Of a DNA stretch of 25,362 bases, positions 7,098-14,501 are shown one piece after another. Each line of letters begins with the position of its first letter. Within the stretch, counting starts at the first letter, position 1. The notes beneath the pieces are model-generated. The model was not told the DNA's origin and did not search any database. It was given only the letters and a program-made list of their open reading frames with translations. The stretch is from XYB1-FULL-44-23 sp964441445 (GTDB lineage: Bacteria; Patescibacteriota; Microgenomatia; CAZETR01; Amesbacteraceae), in the NCBI GenBank assembly GCA_964441445.1, contig CAYTYO010000012.1, positions 1-25,362 of the forward strand, given 5' to 3'. The translations under genes and the position numbers were made by a program.

Positions 7098-8495
7098 TTA
7101 ACCTATAGTGGCAATTATATCGTCGCCGACCTTAAAGTCAACATAAGGGCTAAACAGTGCTCCAAATTCTATTCCGGCTTTTACTTTCTCGACGATGTTT
7201 TTTCCCTGATGTAATGACTTAATAGAAGTGGTTTTAACTTCGGCTCCGGCCCGAAATAGTTTTATGGTGTGACTTTTTTCTATGGTTCCTTCCAGACAAC
7301 GGCAACCAGCAATACGGTCAGAATTAATTTTAAAGTCCGCCAGCACTACGGCTTTGCCGACTATGTGCTCCGTCGATTTAGGATGAACTAAATCTTCAAT
7401 GAATTTAAAGAGCTCATAAATGATGGAAAAGGAATTTACTGAGACGCCTTCGGTTTCCGCCAGCTTGGAAAGGTTAGCTGTAAGTTTGGAGTTGAAGCTA
7501 ATTACCCGTGCCCCGGACGATCTGGCCATTAAGATGTCATTTTCATTCAGATCTCCCGTAGCAGATGAAATTATGGTGACTTCAGGGTCGATCCCGGACA
7601 AAATTGCTTCTAATGATCCGGCGAAGTCGGCCTTGATGATCAACTTTAGTCTGTCAGTGGAACCAGTAGTCGGGATCACATTTGGATGCAAAGGTGATGT
7701 GGACGTGATTTGTGATCGGCTGTAAATAACAGAACCCACTTCGGGGACATGAGAAAGACCCATTATTTCTACCGGATCGGAGGGAAGTGCAGATGCTACC
7801 TGATTACCCTCGGAATCAATGATGGCTCTGACTTTACCTATTGGGGCATCTTGGAAAAGATAGGTGCCTGAAGACAATGTTCCTTGGCGGACGAGAACTG
7901 TAGCTAATGGACCTTTTTTGGAGTCTAGCTTGCTTTCTAAAACAACCAATTCTAATTCCCCCTCAGTGTCACTTTGAGGCGGATTCATACTGGTAAGCAA
8001 ATTTATCATTTCCAGAAGATCCGGTATCCCTTTGCCTGTTTTCGATGAAATATTGACGCAAGGGATTTGGCCACCAAAATCTTCGACCAGAACATTTTCT
8101 TCTGCCAGTTGAGTTTTGACTTTGTCAGGGTCAGCTGTAGGAAGGTCAATTTTATTTAGAGCCACAATAAAGGGGATGCCTGAGTCTTTAATAAAAGTTA
8201 AAGATTGCTTGGTTTGAGGCATTACCCCGTCGTCTGCAGCCACAACTAACACAGCCATGTCAGCAATTTTGCTGCCTCTGGCACGCATTTTTGAAAAGGC
8301 CTCGTGCCCTGGGGTGTCAATAAATGTGATTCGTCCAAATTGGGGAGAGATAAAAACAAAAGAGCGGATATGTTGAGTAATTCCTCCTGCTTCTTTAGAA
8401 GCCAAATTTGTTTTCCTTAAGAAGTCCAACAATGTGGTTTTTCCATGATCTACATGGCCGAGTATGACAATAATCGGGGGTCTAGCAGTGCGCAT
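7098..8495 (-). CDS. infB: Translation initiation factor IF-2, short form
   Basis: 465 aa from the chosen ATG. IF-2 is the GTPase that places initiator tRNA on the 30S subunit and promotes subunit joining. The protein starts almost directly with the G domain: GHVDHGKT (13-20), GGIT switch I (37-40), DTPGH (60-64), NKID (114-117) and SSK (150-152), then domains II, III and the C-terminal tRNA-binding domain. The IF2-N domain and linker that make most bacterial IF-2 700-1000 aa are absent. The frame can be extended 14 codons to a TTG at 8537, but those residues look like noncoding leader and the MRTARPPIIVILGH start is conventional. Confidence 0.95.
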   Translation of the reverse strand: MRTARPPIIVILGHVDHGKTTLLDFLRKTNLASKEAGGITQHIRSFVFISPQFGRITFIDTPGHEAFSKMRARGSKIADMAVLVVAADDGVMPQTKQSLTFIKDSGIPFIVALNKIDLPTADPDKVKTQLAEENVLVEDFGGQIPCVNISSKTGKGIPDLLEMINLLTSMNPPQSDTEGELELVVLESKLDSKKGPLATVLVRQGTLSSGTYLFQDAPIGKVRAIIDSEGNQVASALPSDPVEIMGLSHVPEVGSVIYSRSQITSTSPLHPNVIPTTGSTDRLKLIIKADFAGSLEAILSGIDPEVTIISSATGDLNENDILMARSSGARVISFNSKLTANLSKLAETEGVSVNSFSIIYELFKFIEDLVHPKSTEHIVGKAVVLADFKINSDRIAGCRCLEGTIEKSHTIKLFRAGAEVKTTSIKSLHQGKNIVEKVKAGIEFGALFSPYVDFKVGDDIIATIG

Positions 8496-8506
8496 ATCTA
8501 ATATAT

Positions 8507-8527
8507 AAAAAAATAAACCAGAGGTTT
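8507..8527 (-). terminator. Terminator-like hairpin between nusA and infB
   Basis: On the minus strand AAACC-TCT-GGTTT (arms 8523-8527 and 8515-8519) is followed by an A and a run of seven T. The 5-bp stem is short, so termination would be partial at best; it could lower infB transcription relative to nusA. It fills most of the 45-base gap before the infB ATG. Confidence 0.35.
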
Positions 8528-8540
8528 TGGACCACAAAAG

Positions 8541-9599
8541 TTAGCCGGAAACAATCTCAGGAACCGGCACTTCAACATTTTCGTCACCCTGAATGTCTAT
8601 ACGGAAGCCGGTAAGCTTACCTGCTAACTTAGCATTTTGACCGTCACGTCCAATAGCCAATGGCAACTGATCCGGATGGACTTTGACTATCGCGAGTTCC
8701 TCTTTTGGATCAATTTTTACTTCTAAATTTACAGCAGGAGCTAGCGAAGCAGCTATAAATTTTTCCTTATCATCACTGTATTGAATTATGTCAATTTTTT
8801 CGCCGTTCAATTCGCTAATTACTGCTTGAACACGGACTCCTTTTTGACCAACGCATGAGCCGACAGGATCAACACCCGACTGATTTGAATAGACAGCGAT
8901 TTTTGTCCGTGATCCAGGCTCTCTGGCTATCGCCTTAATTTCGACAGCCTGGGAATTTACTTCAGGAACTTCCCGTTTAAATAATTCTTTAATAAATTGG
9001 TCACTGGCACGAGAAACTACTACTTCCTTACCACGAAGGCCGTCTCTGATGCCGGAGACTAAAAAGGTAAGACGCTGATTTAAGTGATAGTTTTCAGAAT
9101 GGGTCTGCTCGGAAACTGGCATCACGGCTTCGGCTTTTCCAACATCGACGAAAATATCACCTCCGACAAAACGAATAATCATGCCATTTACAAGAGTGTT
9201 TATGCGCTTTTCATATTCAGCCACAATTACAGATTTTTCAGCCTCGCGAATTTTTTGGAGGATAACATTTTTGGCTGTTTGGGCCGCAATACGGCCAAAT
9301 CCTGGGGGTGTAACATCTTGCGGTTTTGCCCCAGGTTTAATCTGAGGTATCTGGTTTCCTTCTTCACCTACAAGATCAGCGTCGTACTCAAAAATCTGCG
9401 CTTCGCCGGTAGCAGGGTTTAATTCGACGCCATAGAATTTATCTTCATGAAAACTTTGCGGATAGTCTTTTTTAAATGCGGCCACAATTGCCTGTTTGAT
9501 GGTGTCCAAGACCACCTCCGGATCGATGTTGCGTTCATGAGCAACCTGACTTAGAGCTGCAGAGAATTCTGATCTATTGGAACTTTGAGCTTTGCGCAT
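8541..9599 (-). CDS. nusA: Transcription termination/antitermination factor NusA
   Basis: 352 aa, the length of NusA forms without C-terminal acidic repeats. NusA binds RNA polymerase and nascent RNA and modulates pausing, termination and antitermination. In order: N-terminal polymerase-binding domain (about 10-125), S1 domain (about 130-200, NGMIIRFVGGDIFVDVGKAEAVMP), KH1 with DPVGSCVGQKGVRVQAV (about 244-260) and KH2 with PLAIGRDGQNAKLA near the C-terminal end. A short insertion follows the first domain (GNQIPQIKPGAKPQ). rimP, usually upstream, is not here; dnaJ is. It has its own extended -10 promoter and a long hairpin in its leader. Confidence 0.97.
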   Translation of the reverse strand: MRKAQSSNRSEFSAALSQVAHERNIDPEVVLDTIKQAIVAAFKKDYPQSFHEDKFYGVELNPATGEAQIFEYDADLVGEEGNQIPQIKPGAKPQDVTPPGFGRIAAQTAKNVILQKIREAEKSVIVAEYEKRINTLVNGMIIRFVGGDIFVDVGKAEAVMPVSEQTHSENYHLNQRLTFLVSGIRDGLRGKEVVVSRASDQFIKELFKREVPEVNSQAVEIKAIAREPGSRTKIAVYSNQSGVDPVGSCVGQKGVRVQAVISELNGEKIDIIQYSDDKEKFIAASLAPAVNLEVKIDPKEELAIVKVHPDQLPLAIGRDGQNAKLAGKLTGFRIDIQGDENVEVPVPEIVSG

Positions 9600-9606
9600 A
9601 TTTTTG

Positions 9607-9660
9607 CAGGTAACGGCAAAAAGGAGGGCGATAATCTCGCCCCTTTTGTTTGGTTACCTG
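9607..9660 (-). promoter_or_regulatory. Two-tier hairpin leader of nusA
   Basis: An 8-bp perfect inverted repeat CAGGTAAC/GTTACCTG (9653-9660 and 9607-9614) encloses an inner hairpin with a 6-bp perfect stem GGGCGA/TCGCCC (9637-9642 and 9626-9631, loop of 5). The inner stem can extend through AAAAG/CTTTT with small bulges, and its 3' side runs into five T, so it resembles an intrinsic terminator. The outer stem ends 7 bases before the nusA ATG. This is a candidate attenuator or stability element; whether NusA acts on it is unknown. Confidence 0.55.
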
Positions 9661-9666
9661 ATGGTG

Positions 9667-9675
9667 ATTATACCA
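9667..9675 (-). promoter_or_regulatory. Candidate nusA promoter, extended -10 (TGGTATAAT)
   Basis: On the minus strand TGG precedes a perfect TATAAT, the ideal extended -10. No clear -35 is seen at 16-18 bases. The predicted start near 9660 coincides with the first base of the leader stem (9653-9660), so the transcript would begin with the hairpin. Confidence 0.55.
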
Positions 9676-9703
9676 GGAGCAGGAGAATTCTTCTTGTAGA
9701 GGT

Positions 9704-10600
9704 TTATAACGATCGTTGCAGCTCTTCGAGAAGTTGACGTTGCTGACGGTTCAAACTTTCCGGTACCTTGATCATAATCCTAATATAAAAATCCCCCCGA
9801 TCTTCTTTCCGAAACGAATGTACTTTGTGGGCGCCCTTGCCTGAAAGCCTGATCAAGGTACCAGGTTGAGTGCCTGGACGGATTTTCAATTTCAATTCAC
9901 CATCAAGTGTGGTTACTGTTGTTTCACCGCCCAGAGCGGCTAGTGTAAACGGAATTGGTACATCAATTGAAACGTCGGCTCCTTCCCGTTTGAAGTGGGG
10001 ATGTGGTTCAACTTCGAAGGTAACATCAAACTCTGAGAACCGAAGATGGGTGCCGGTATCAGAACCCGGGGGGATTTTAATAGTATGGTTTTTGCCCTCA
10101 ATTTTTACAGTTTGAGAACCTCCTTTTATGGCGGTCATGAAAGGAATCCGGAGAGAATAATGAGTTTTTTTCGGGGCTGAACGGCCGAAAGGATTACCCT
10201 GGCCACCAAAAAATTGTTCGAATATTTCAAACGGATCCGAGAAACCTCCGGCATTGCCGAAAGGATTTGCGCCTCCTGAGGAATAGTAATAGGAGAAAGG
10301 ACCCTGTCCAGAGCCGCCTGAACCGCCGAAATCAAAGCCGCCAAACGGATTACCACCCGGGCTGGGCATCCCCTGCTCAAACGCACTATGACCAAACTGG
10401 TCATATGCCTGTTTCTTTTTAGAGTCCGATAAGATCTGGTACGCTTCGTTTATTTCCTTGAATTTAGATTCAGCTTCCGGAGATTTATTGCGATCTGGAT
10501 GCCATTCTAAGGCAAGCTTACGATATGAGGACTTGATTTGAGCATCAGTAGAGTTTTTACTAACTCCGAGTACATCATAGTAATCGCGCTTGGTTGCCAT
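9704..10600 (-). CDS. dnaJ: DnaJ-type co-chaperone without zinc-finger domain
   Basis: 298 aa from the ATG at 10598-10600. J proteins stimulate the ATPase of DnaK and deliver substrates. The J domain covers residues 1-70 with HPD at 34-36, then a Gly/Phe/Ser-rich linker (about 75-140), then two C-terminal beta-sandwich substrate-binding domains (about 145-290) with the usual PPGSDTGTHLRF and RPGTQPGTLIRL repeats. The four CxxCxGxG motifs of canonical DnaJ are absent, so this is the class B (CbpA-like) architecture. An upstream TTG would add 26 residues but would cover the promoter and operator, so it was not used. The operator suggests heat-shock control. dnaK and grpE are not in the window. 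Confidence 0.92.
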   Translation of the reverse strand: MATKRDYYDVLGVSKNSTDAQIKSSYRKLALEWHPDRNKSPEAESKFKEINEAYQILSDSKKKQAYDQFGHSAFEQGMPSPGGNPFGGFDFGGSGGSGQGPFSYYYSSGGANPFGNAGGFSDPFEIFEQFFGGQGNPFGRSAPKKTHYSLRIPFMTAIKGGSQTVKIEGKNHTIKIPPGSDTGTHLRFSEFDVTFEVEPHPHFKREGADVSIDVPIPFTLAALGGETTVTTLDGELKLKIRPGTQPGTLIRLSGKGAHKVHSFRKEDRGDFYIRIMIKVPESLNRQQRQLLEELQRSL

Positions 10601-10614
10601 AATAGGATTATCTT

Positions 10615-10641
10615 TTGGCAATTGTACATTAAGAGTGCTAG
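10615..10641 (-). promoter_or_regulatory. CIRCE-like operator, candidate HrcA site upstream of dnaJ
   Basis: Read in the dnaJ direction: CTAGCACTC, nine bases, AATTGCCAA. The CIRCE consensus is TTAGCACTC-N9-GAGTGCTAA. The left arm matches 8 of 9, the right arm 6 of 9, and the spacer is exactly 9. It begins at the last base of the predicted dnaJ -10 box and extends over the expected transcription start, the usual place for CIRCE, and ends 14 bases before the ATG. CIRCE binds the heat-shock repressor HrcA. The consensus is established knowledge; its use here is inferred. Confidence 0.6.
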
Positions 10642-10669
10642 CTATACCAGCCCAAGAGGATCTGGTGAA
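10641..10669 (-). promoter_or_regulatory. Candidate dnaJ promoter (TTCACC-17-TATAGC, extended -10)
   Basis: On the minus strand TTCACC (10664-10669) and TATAGC (10641-10646) are 17 bases apart, with TGG directly before the -10. Each hexamer matches consensus at 4 of 6. Its placement relative to the CIRCE-like repeat supports it. The -35 shares bases with the weak -35 of fusA on the other strand. Confidence 0.45.
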
Positions 10670-10691
10670 GTAAAACAAACTTTGTTACAAT
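10663..10691 (+). promoter_or_regulatory. Candidate fusA promoter, extended -10 (TGTTACAAT)
   Basis: TACAAT (10686-10691) preceded by TGT forms an extended -10. The hexamer 17 bases upstream, TGGTGA (10663-10668), is a poor -35. The predicted start near 10698 leaves a leader of about 22 bases with no Shine-Dalgarno before the ATG. Confidence 0.5.
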
Positions 10692-10719
10692 GACTCGCTA
10701 GCTTGCGTAACAAAATTCA

Positions 10720-12858
10720 ATGGCCGACATAAAAACCACAAACAGGATCATGCCGTTAGACCGAGTGAGAAATATCGGAATAATTGCCCATATCGATGCC
10801 GGAAAAACCACAACTTCGGAGCGGATTTTATTTTATACGGGTAAAAGCTACAAAATCGGCGATATAGATGAGGGGGATACACAAATGGATTGGATGGCAC
10901 AAGAAAAGGAGCGGGGTATTACTATTGTGTCAGCTGCCACAACCACATTTTGGTCGGTTAAGGAACTTAATTCTCCCGTAGGAAATTTGTCTTTTCGGAT
11001 TAATTTAATAGATACACCAGGACATGTCGACTTTACCGCGGAGGTGGAACGATCTCTTCGAGTGTTAGACGGCGCAGTGACAGTCCTCGACGCCGAAGAA
11101 ACTGTGCAATCGCAGACCGAGACTGTATGGAGACAGGCGGATAAATATAAGGTTCCGAGGATTATTTTTGTAAATAAAAATGATAAATTAGGAGCAAATT
11201 TTGAGGGGACAATTAAGGCAGTAATTGAGCGATTGGGAGCAAATCCTGCTGTCATGGCATATCCAATTGGGGCAGAACAATCTTTTAAAGGCGTGGTGCT
11301 GCTTCTGGAAAGAAAAGCTTTGGTGTGGAAGGACGATGAGATGGGTACTAATTTCACCGAAGAAGAAGTTCCTGAGGACATGAAGGAGAAAGTCGAATTG
11401 TGGAGGGCAAAATTGATCGAACAAATCTGTGAAACCGACGATGAACTAATTGAAAAATTTTTGGCAGGGAAAGAACCTTCCGTTGCTGAATTAAAAGTCG
11501 CATTGAGAAAGGCTGTTATTGCATATAAACTCGTGCCTGTTTATGCAGGAGCATCATTGCGAAATAAAGGTGTTCAGCCCATGCTTGACGCTATTGTCGA
11601 GTATTTGCCAAGCCCTGTAGATATGGACCATGTTAAAGGGATAAATCCGACAACTGGCGAAGAAACGGTCCGAAAAACTATTAATGAAGAACCACTATCG
11701 GGTCTAGCCTTTAAAATACAGACTGATCCCCATGTCGGAAGGCTCACCTATTTCCGGATTTATTCGGGGAGTTTGAAGGCTGGCCAAAACGTGTACAATT
11801 CTTCAAAAGGAAAAGAAGAGAGGGTTTCGCGAATGTTGTTGATGCATGCAAATAAAAGGGAAGAAATTGATCAGGCTTATGCAGGAGAGATTGTAGCTCT
11901 GGTGGGACTTAAAGAAACAACGACAGGAAATACGATCTGTGATAAGGCCAGTCCGATTCTCTTGGAATCAATCACTTTCCCTGAGCCGGTTATTTCGTTG
12001 GCGATCGAACCGAAAACCAAGTCTGATCAAGAAAAAATGGGTTATGCACTTGCTAAGCTATCAGATGAAGATCCGACATTCGCCATTAAAACTAATCATG
12101 AAACCGGACAAACGATCATTGCCGGCATGGGTGAACTGCATTTGGAAATTATTGTGGATAGAATGAAACGCGAATTTAATGTTGAAGCGAGTACAGGAGC
12201 ACCGCAGGTAGCTTATAAAGAGACCATCAAAAGAATGTCCGAAGCGGAGGGCAAATACATTAGGCAGTCGGGAGGTCGCGGACAATACGGACACTGCTTT
12301 ATTAGGTTGGAGCCAATGCCGCGAGGAGGAGGATATGAATGGGTGAACGCGATCAAGGGTGGAGCTATTCCGGGCGAGTTTATTCCGGCGGTCGAGAAAG
12401 GCATAAAAGAGGCAATGGAAAACGGCGTTTTGGCAGGTTTCCCGACTGTTGATGTAAAAGTAACTTTGTATGACGGCACATATCATGATGTAGATTCTTC
12501 AGAAATGGCCTTTAAGATCGCCGGATCTATGGCTTTCCAGTCAGCAGCAAAGCAGGCAGACTTGGTGCTGTTGGAGCCCGTGATGAAAACTGAGGTATCT
12601 ACCCCTGACGAATTTATGGGTGAGGTAATCGGTGATTTGTCTTCAAAAAGAGCACAAATTTTAGGGACAGATAAACGAGGTAATCTAACAATAGTTAATG
12701 CATACGTACCATTGGCCGAACTGTCTGGATATGCCACAAAACTAAGATCTCTCACACAAGGCCGGGCATCGTATTACATGGAACCTTCTCATTACGACGA
12801 AGTACCAAAAAATATTGCTGAAGGGGTAGTTGCAAAGAGCGGAAAAAATTCCAATTAA
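10720..12858 (+). CDS. fusA: Elongation factor G
   Basis: 712 aa, full length. EF-G is the GTPase that drives tRNA-mRNA translocation and, with ribosome recycling factor, subunit splitting. The G domain has AHIDAGKT (23-30), the RGITI switch I threonine, DTPGH and an NKND motif where most EF-G have NKMD; the Lys and Asp that contact guanine are kept. Domain II follows, then domain III/IV (GRGQYGHCFIRLEP, KGGAIPGEFIPAVEKG) and domain V (EVSTPDEFMGEVIGDLSSKR). It leads the plus-strand run, divergent from dnaJ. rpsL and rpsG, which usually precede fusA, are not in the window. Confidence 0.98.
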   Translation: MADIKTTNRIMPLDRVRNIGIIAHIDAGKTTTSERILFYTGKSYKIGDIDEGDTQMDWMAQEKERGITIVSAATTTFWSVKELNSPVGNLSFRINLIDTPGHVDFTAEVERSLRVLDGAVTVLDAEETVQSQTETVWRQADKYKVPRIIFVNKNDKLGANFEGTIKAVIERLGANPAVMAYPIGAEQSFKGVVLLLERKALVWKDDEMGTNFTEEEVPEDMKEKVELWRAKLIEQICETDDELIEKFLAGKEPSVAELKVALRKAVIAYKLVPVYAGASLRNKGVQPMLDAIVEYLPSPVDMDHVKGINPTTGEETVRKTINEEPLSGLAFKIQTDPHVGRLTYFRIYSGSLKAGQNVYNSSKGKEERVSRMLLMHANKREEIDQAYAGEIVALVGLKETTTGNTICDKASPILLESITFPEPVISLAIEPKTKSDQEKMGYALAKLSDEDPTFAIKTNHETGQTIIAGMGELHLEIIVDRMKREFNVEASTGAPQVAYKETIKRMSEAEGKYIRQSGGRGQYGHCFIRLEPMPRGGGYEWVNAIKGGAIPGEFIPAVEKGIKEAMENGVLAGFPTVDVKVTLYDGTYHDVDSSEMAFKIAGSMAFQSAAKQADLVLLEPVMKTEVSTPDEFMGEVIGDLSSKRAQILGTDKRGNLTIVNAYVPLAELSGYATKLRSLTQGRASYYMEPSHYDEVPKNIAEGVVAKSGKNSN

Positions 12859-12874
12859 AACGAAAATTTCCTAC

Positions 12875-12903
12875 TTGCAAAATATTTAGCCTTCGTTTAC
12901 AAT
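12875..12903 (+). promoter_or_regulatory. Candidate tuf promoter (TTGCAA-17-TACAAT)
   Basis: TTGCAA (12875-12880) and TACAAT (12898-12903) are 17 bases apart, each close to the sigma-70 consensus. The predicted start near 12910 gives a leader of about 36 bases. A dedicated tuf promoter would fit the very high demand for EF-Tu. Confidence 0.6.
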
Positions 12904-12914
12904 TTGAAGTGTTA

Positions 12915-12935
12915 TCCGAAAGGACTTGTTTTTTT
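12915..12935 (+). promoter_or_regulatory. Small GNRA-loop hairpin and T run in the tuf leader
   Basis: TCC-GAAA-GGA (12915-12924) forms a mini-hairpin with a GNRA-type loop at the predicted 5' end of the tuf mRNA, followed by a run of seven T (12929-12935). The stem is only 3 bp, perhaps extended by AAG/CTT across a bulge, so true termination is unlikely. It may protect the 5' end. Confidence 0.25.
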
Positions 12936-12945
12936 CGCTTAAAAA

Positions 12946-14124
12946 ATGGCTACATTTGTTAGAAGTAAACCGCACGTAAATATCGGGACCATTGGTCACG
13001 TCGATCATGGTAAGACAACTTTAACTTCTGCTATCACGATGGTGTTGGCGAAGAAAGGCTTGGCTCAGGCTCGAAAGTATGAAGATATAGATTCAGCTCC
13101 AGAAGAAAAGGCCAGAGGGGTTACTATTAATCTTTCTCATCAAGAATATGAGACTGAAAAGAGACATTACGCACACATAGATGCTCCTGGACACGCGGAT
13201 TATATTAAGAACATGATCACCGGAGCTGCACAAATGGACGGAGCTATTTTGGTTGTATCCGCTCCAGATGGTCCAATGCCCCAAACAAGAGAGCATATTT
13301 TGCTGGCTAATCAGGTAAACGTTCCCGCTATAGTAGTCTTTATGAACAAGTGTGATATGGTTGACGACCCCCAGCTTTTAGACCTGGTGGAAATGGAAGT
13401 AAGAGAGTTATTAACTAAGTATAAATATCCCGGCGATGAAGTACCTATTATCAGAGGTTCAGCACTAAAGGCGACAGAGGGTGATCCTAAAGCCGAAGAA
13501 GCTATTTTGGAACTGATGCAAAAAGTGGACGAGTATATTCCCACCCCGGTAAGAGAACTAGATAAGCCGTTTTTGATGCCGGTTGAAGATGTTTTTTCGA
13601 TTAAAGGTCGCGGAACCGTAGTTACAGGCAGGATTGAAAGAGGAATTGTAAAGATTAATGATACGGTTGAAATTGTAGGTATTAAAGACACTCAATCGAC
13701 TGTTGTCACTGGAGTTGAGATGTTCAGGAAACAACTTGATGAAGGACAGGCTGGAGATAATGTTGGTCTATTGCTTAGGGGAATTGATAAAGAAAAGGTT
13801 GAACGTGGACAGGTGTTGGCGAAGCCTGGATCTATTACCCCGCATACAGAATTTGACGCAGAGGTTTATATTCTTAAAAAAGAAGAAGGTGGAAGACACA
13901 CTTCGTTTTTCTCTGGGTATAGGCCACAGTTTTATGTCAAAACCACTGATATCACTGGTGAAATTACATTGCCTACCGGAGTCGAAATGGTTATGCCCGG
14001 AGACAGTGCGAAAATGAAAGTGAAATTGATTGTTCCAGTTGCTCTTGAAGAAGGGTTGAGGTTTGCCATTCGGGAAGGCGGAAAAACCGTCGGTGCCGGA
14101 GTGGTTACCAAAATCATCAGTTAA
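12946..14124 (+). CDS. tuf: Elongation factor Tu
   Basis: 392 aa, normal length. EF-Tu delivers aminoacyl-tRNA to the ribosomal A site as a GTP complex. The G domain has GHVDHGKT (17-24), switch I ARGVTIN, DAPGH (Cys of the E. coli DCPGH is Ala) with the catalytic His, and NKCD. Domains II and III are complete, including GRGTVVTGRIERG and GGRHTSFFSGYRPQF. The ATG has no Shine-Dalgarno. The gene sits 87 bases after fusA and has its own promoter candidate, and a weak hairpin follows its stop. Confidence 0.99.
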   Translation: MATFVRSKPHVNIGTIGHVDHGKTTLTSAITMVLAKKGLAQARKYEDIDSAPEEKARGVTINLSHQEYETEKRHYAHIDAPGHADYIKNMITGAAQMDGAILVVSAPDGPMPQTREHILLANQVNVPAIVVFMNKCDMVDDPQLLDLVEMEVRELLTKYKYPGDEVPIIRGSALKATEGDPKAEEAILELMQKVDEYIPTPVRELDKPFLMPVEDVFSIKGRGTVVTGRIERGIVKINDTVEIVGIKDTQSTVVTGVEMFRKQLDEGQAGDNVGLLLRGIDKEKVERGQVLAKPGSITPHTEFDAEVYILKKEEGGRHTSFFSGYRPQFYVKTTDITGEITLPTGVEMVMPGDSAKMKVKLIVPVALEEGLRFAIREGGKTVGAGVVTKIIS

Positions 14125-14147
14125 AGTGCCAGGAACTTTATATTTTT
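14122..14147 (+). terminator. Weak terminator-like hairpin after tuf
   Basis: TAAAGT/ACTTTA (14122-14127 and 14135-14140) pair perfectly around a 7-base loop, starting at the stop codon, and TATTTTT follows. The stem is AT-rich, so termination is probably partial and rpsJ can be reached by readthrough; no good promoter was seen in the 49 bases before rpsJ. Confidence 0.35.
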
Positions 14148-14173
14148 AAGGTTTTTGGTTGTCGTACATTAAT

Positions 14174-14482
14174 ATGGCCAAGGGAAGACTTAGAGTAAAA
14201 CTAAAATCATTTGACCACAGGGTGCTTGATGAAGCTGCGGCTAAGATATTGGAAGCTGCTTTTTCGACTGGAGCTAGGGTGGTTGGACCAGTCCCCTTGC
14301 CTACTGACAGGAAAATAATTACAGTTACTACTTCTCCTCATGTTGATAAGAATGCCCGGGATCATTATGAGATGCTGGTGCATAAACGACTTATTGATAT
14401 AGTTGATCCTACTGGTAAAACGATTGATTCGTTGTCTCACTTGGATTTGCCAGCTGGAGTGGACATTGAAGTCAAAATGTAA
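14174..14482 (+). CDS. rpsJ: 30S ribosomal protein S10 (uS10)
   Basis: 102 aa from ATG, the standard length. S10 is in the 30S head and, as NusE, also joins NusB in transcription antitermination. The KSFDHRVLDEAAAKI and GPVPLPTDRKIITV stretches and the C-terminal HKRLIDI motif are typical. A TTG five codons upstream keeps the frame open but adds unconserved residues. Unlike the classic S10 operon, 118 bases separate it from rplC, and that gap holds a promoter and a terminator-like hairpin, so rpsJ may belong to the tuf unit. Confidence 0.97.
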   Translation: MAKGRLRVKLKSFDHRVLDEAAAKILEAAFSTGARVVGPVPLPTDRKIITVTTSPHVDKNARDHYEMLVHKRLIDIVDPTGKTIDSLSHLDLPAGVDIEVKM

Positions 14483-14495
14483 GGTGTGGTAAAAT
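14466..14495 (+). promoter_or_regulatory. Candidate promoter for the rplC-map operon (TTGAAG-18-TAAAAT, extended -10)
   Basis: TTGAAG (14466-14471) inside the end of rpsJ and TAAAAT (14490-14495) are 18 bases apart; TGG directly before the -10 makes it extended. The predicted start near 14502 gives a leader of about 99 bases before rplC. It is among the best promoter matches in the plus-strand half. Confidence 0.6.
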
Positions 14496-14501
14496 GACTT
14501 C

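Noticed and set aside
8496..8537. TTG-initiated extension of infB by 14 codons
   Set aside because: The extra residues match nothing in IF-2 and cover the hairpin/T-run gap; the ATG at 8495 gives the conventional start.
10601..10678. TTG-initiated extension of dnaJ by 26 codons
   Set aside because: It would cover the promoter and CIRCE-like site, and J domains start at the MATKRDYYDVLG residues.
10637..10702. GCTAGC repeated at 10637-10642 and 10697-10702 as a paired operator
   Set aside because: The shared core is only seven bases and the second copy lacks the CIRCE flanks; the first is better explained as a CIRCE arm.
12061..12486. Minus-strand open frames opposite fusA, and similar long frames opposite tuf, rplB and secY
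   Set aside because: They are antisense shadows of conserved genes, with no recognisable motifs or upstream signals.
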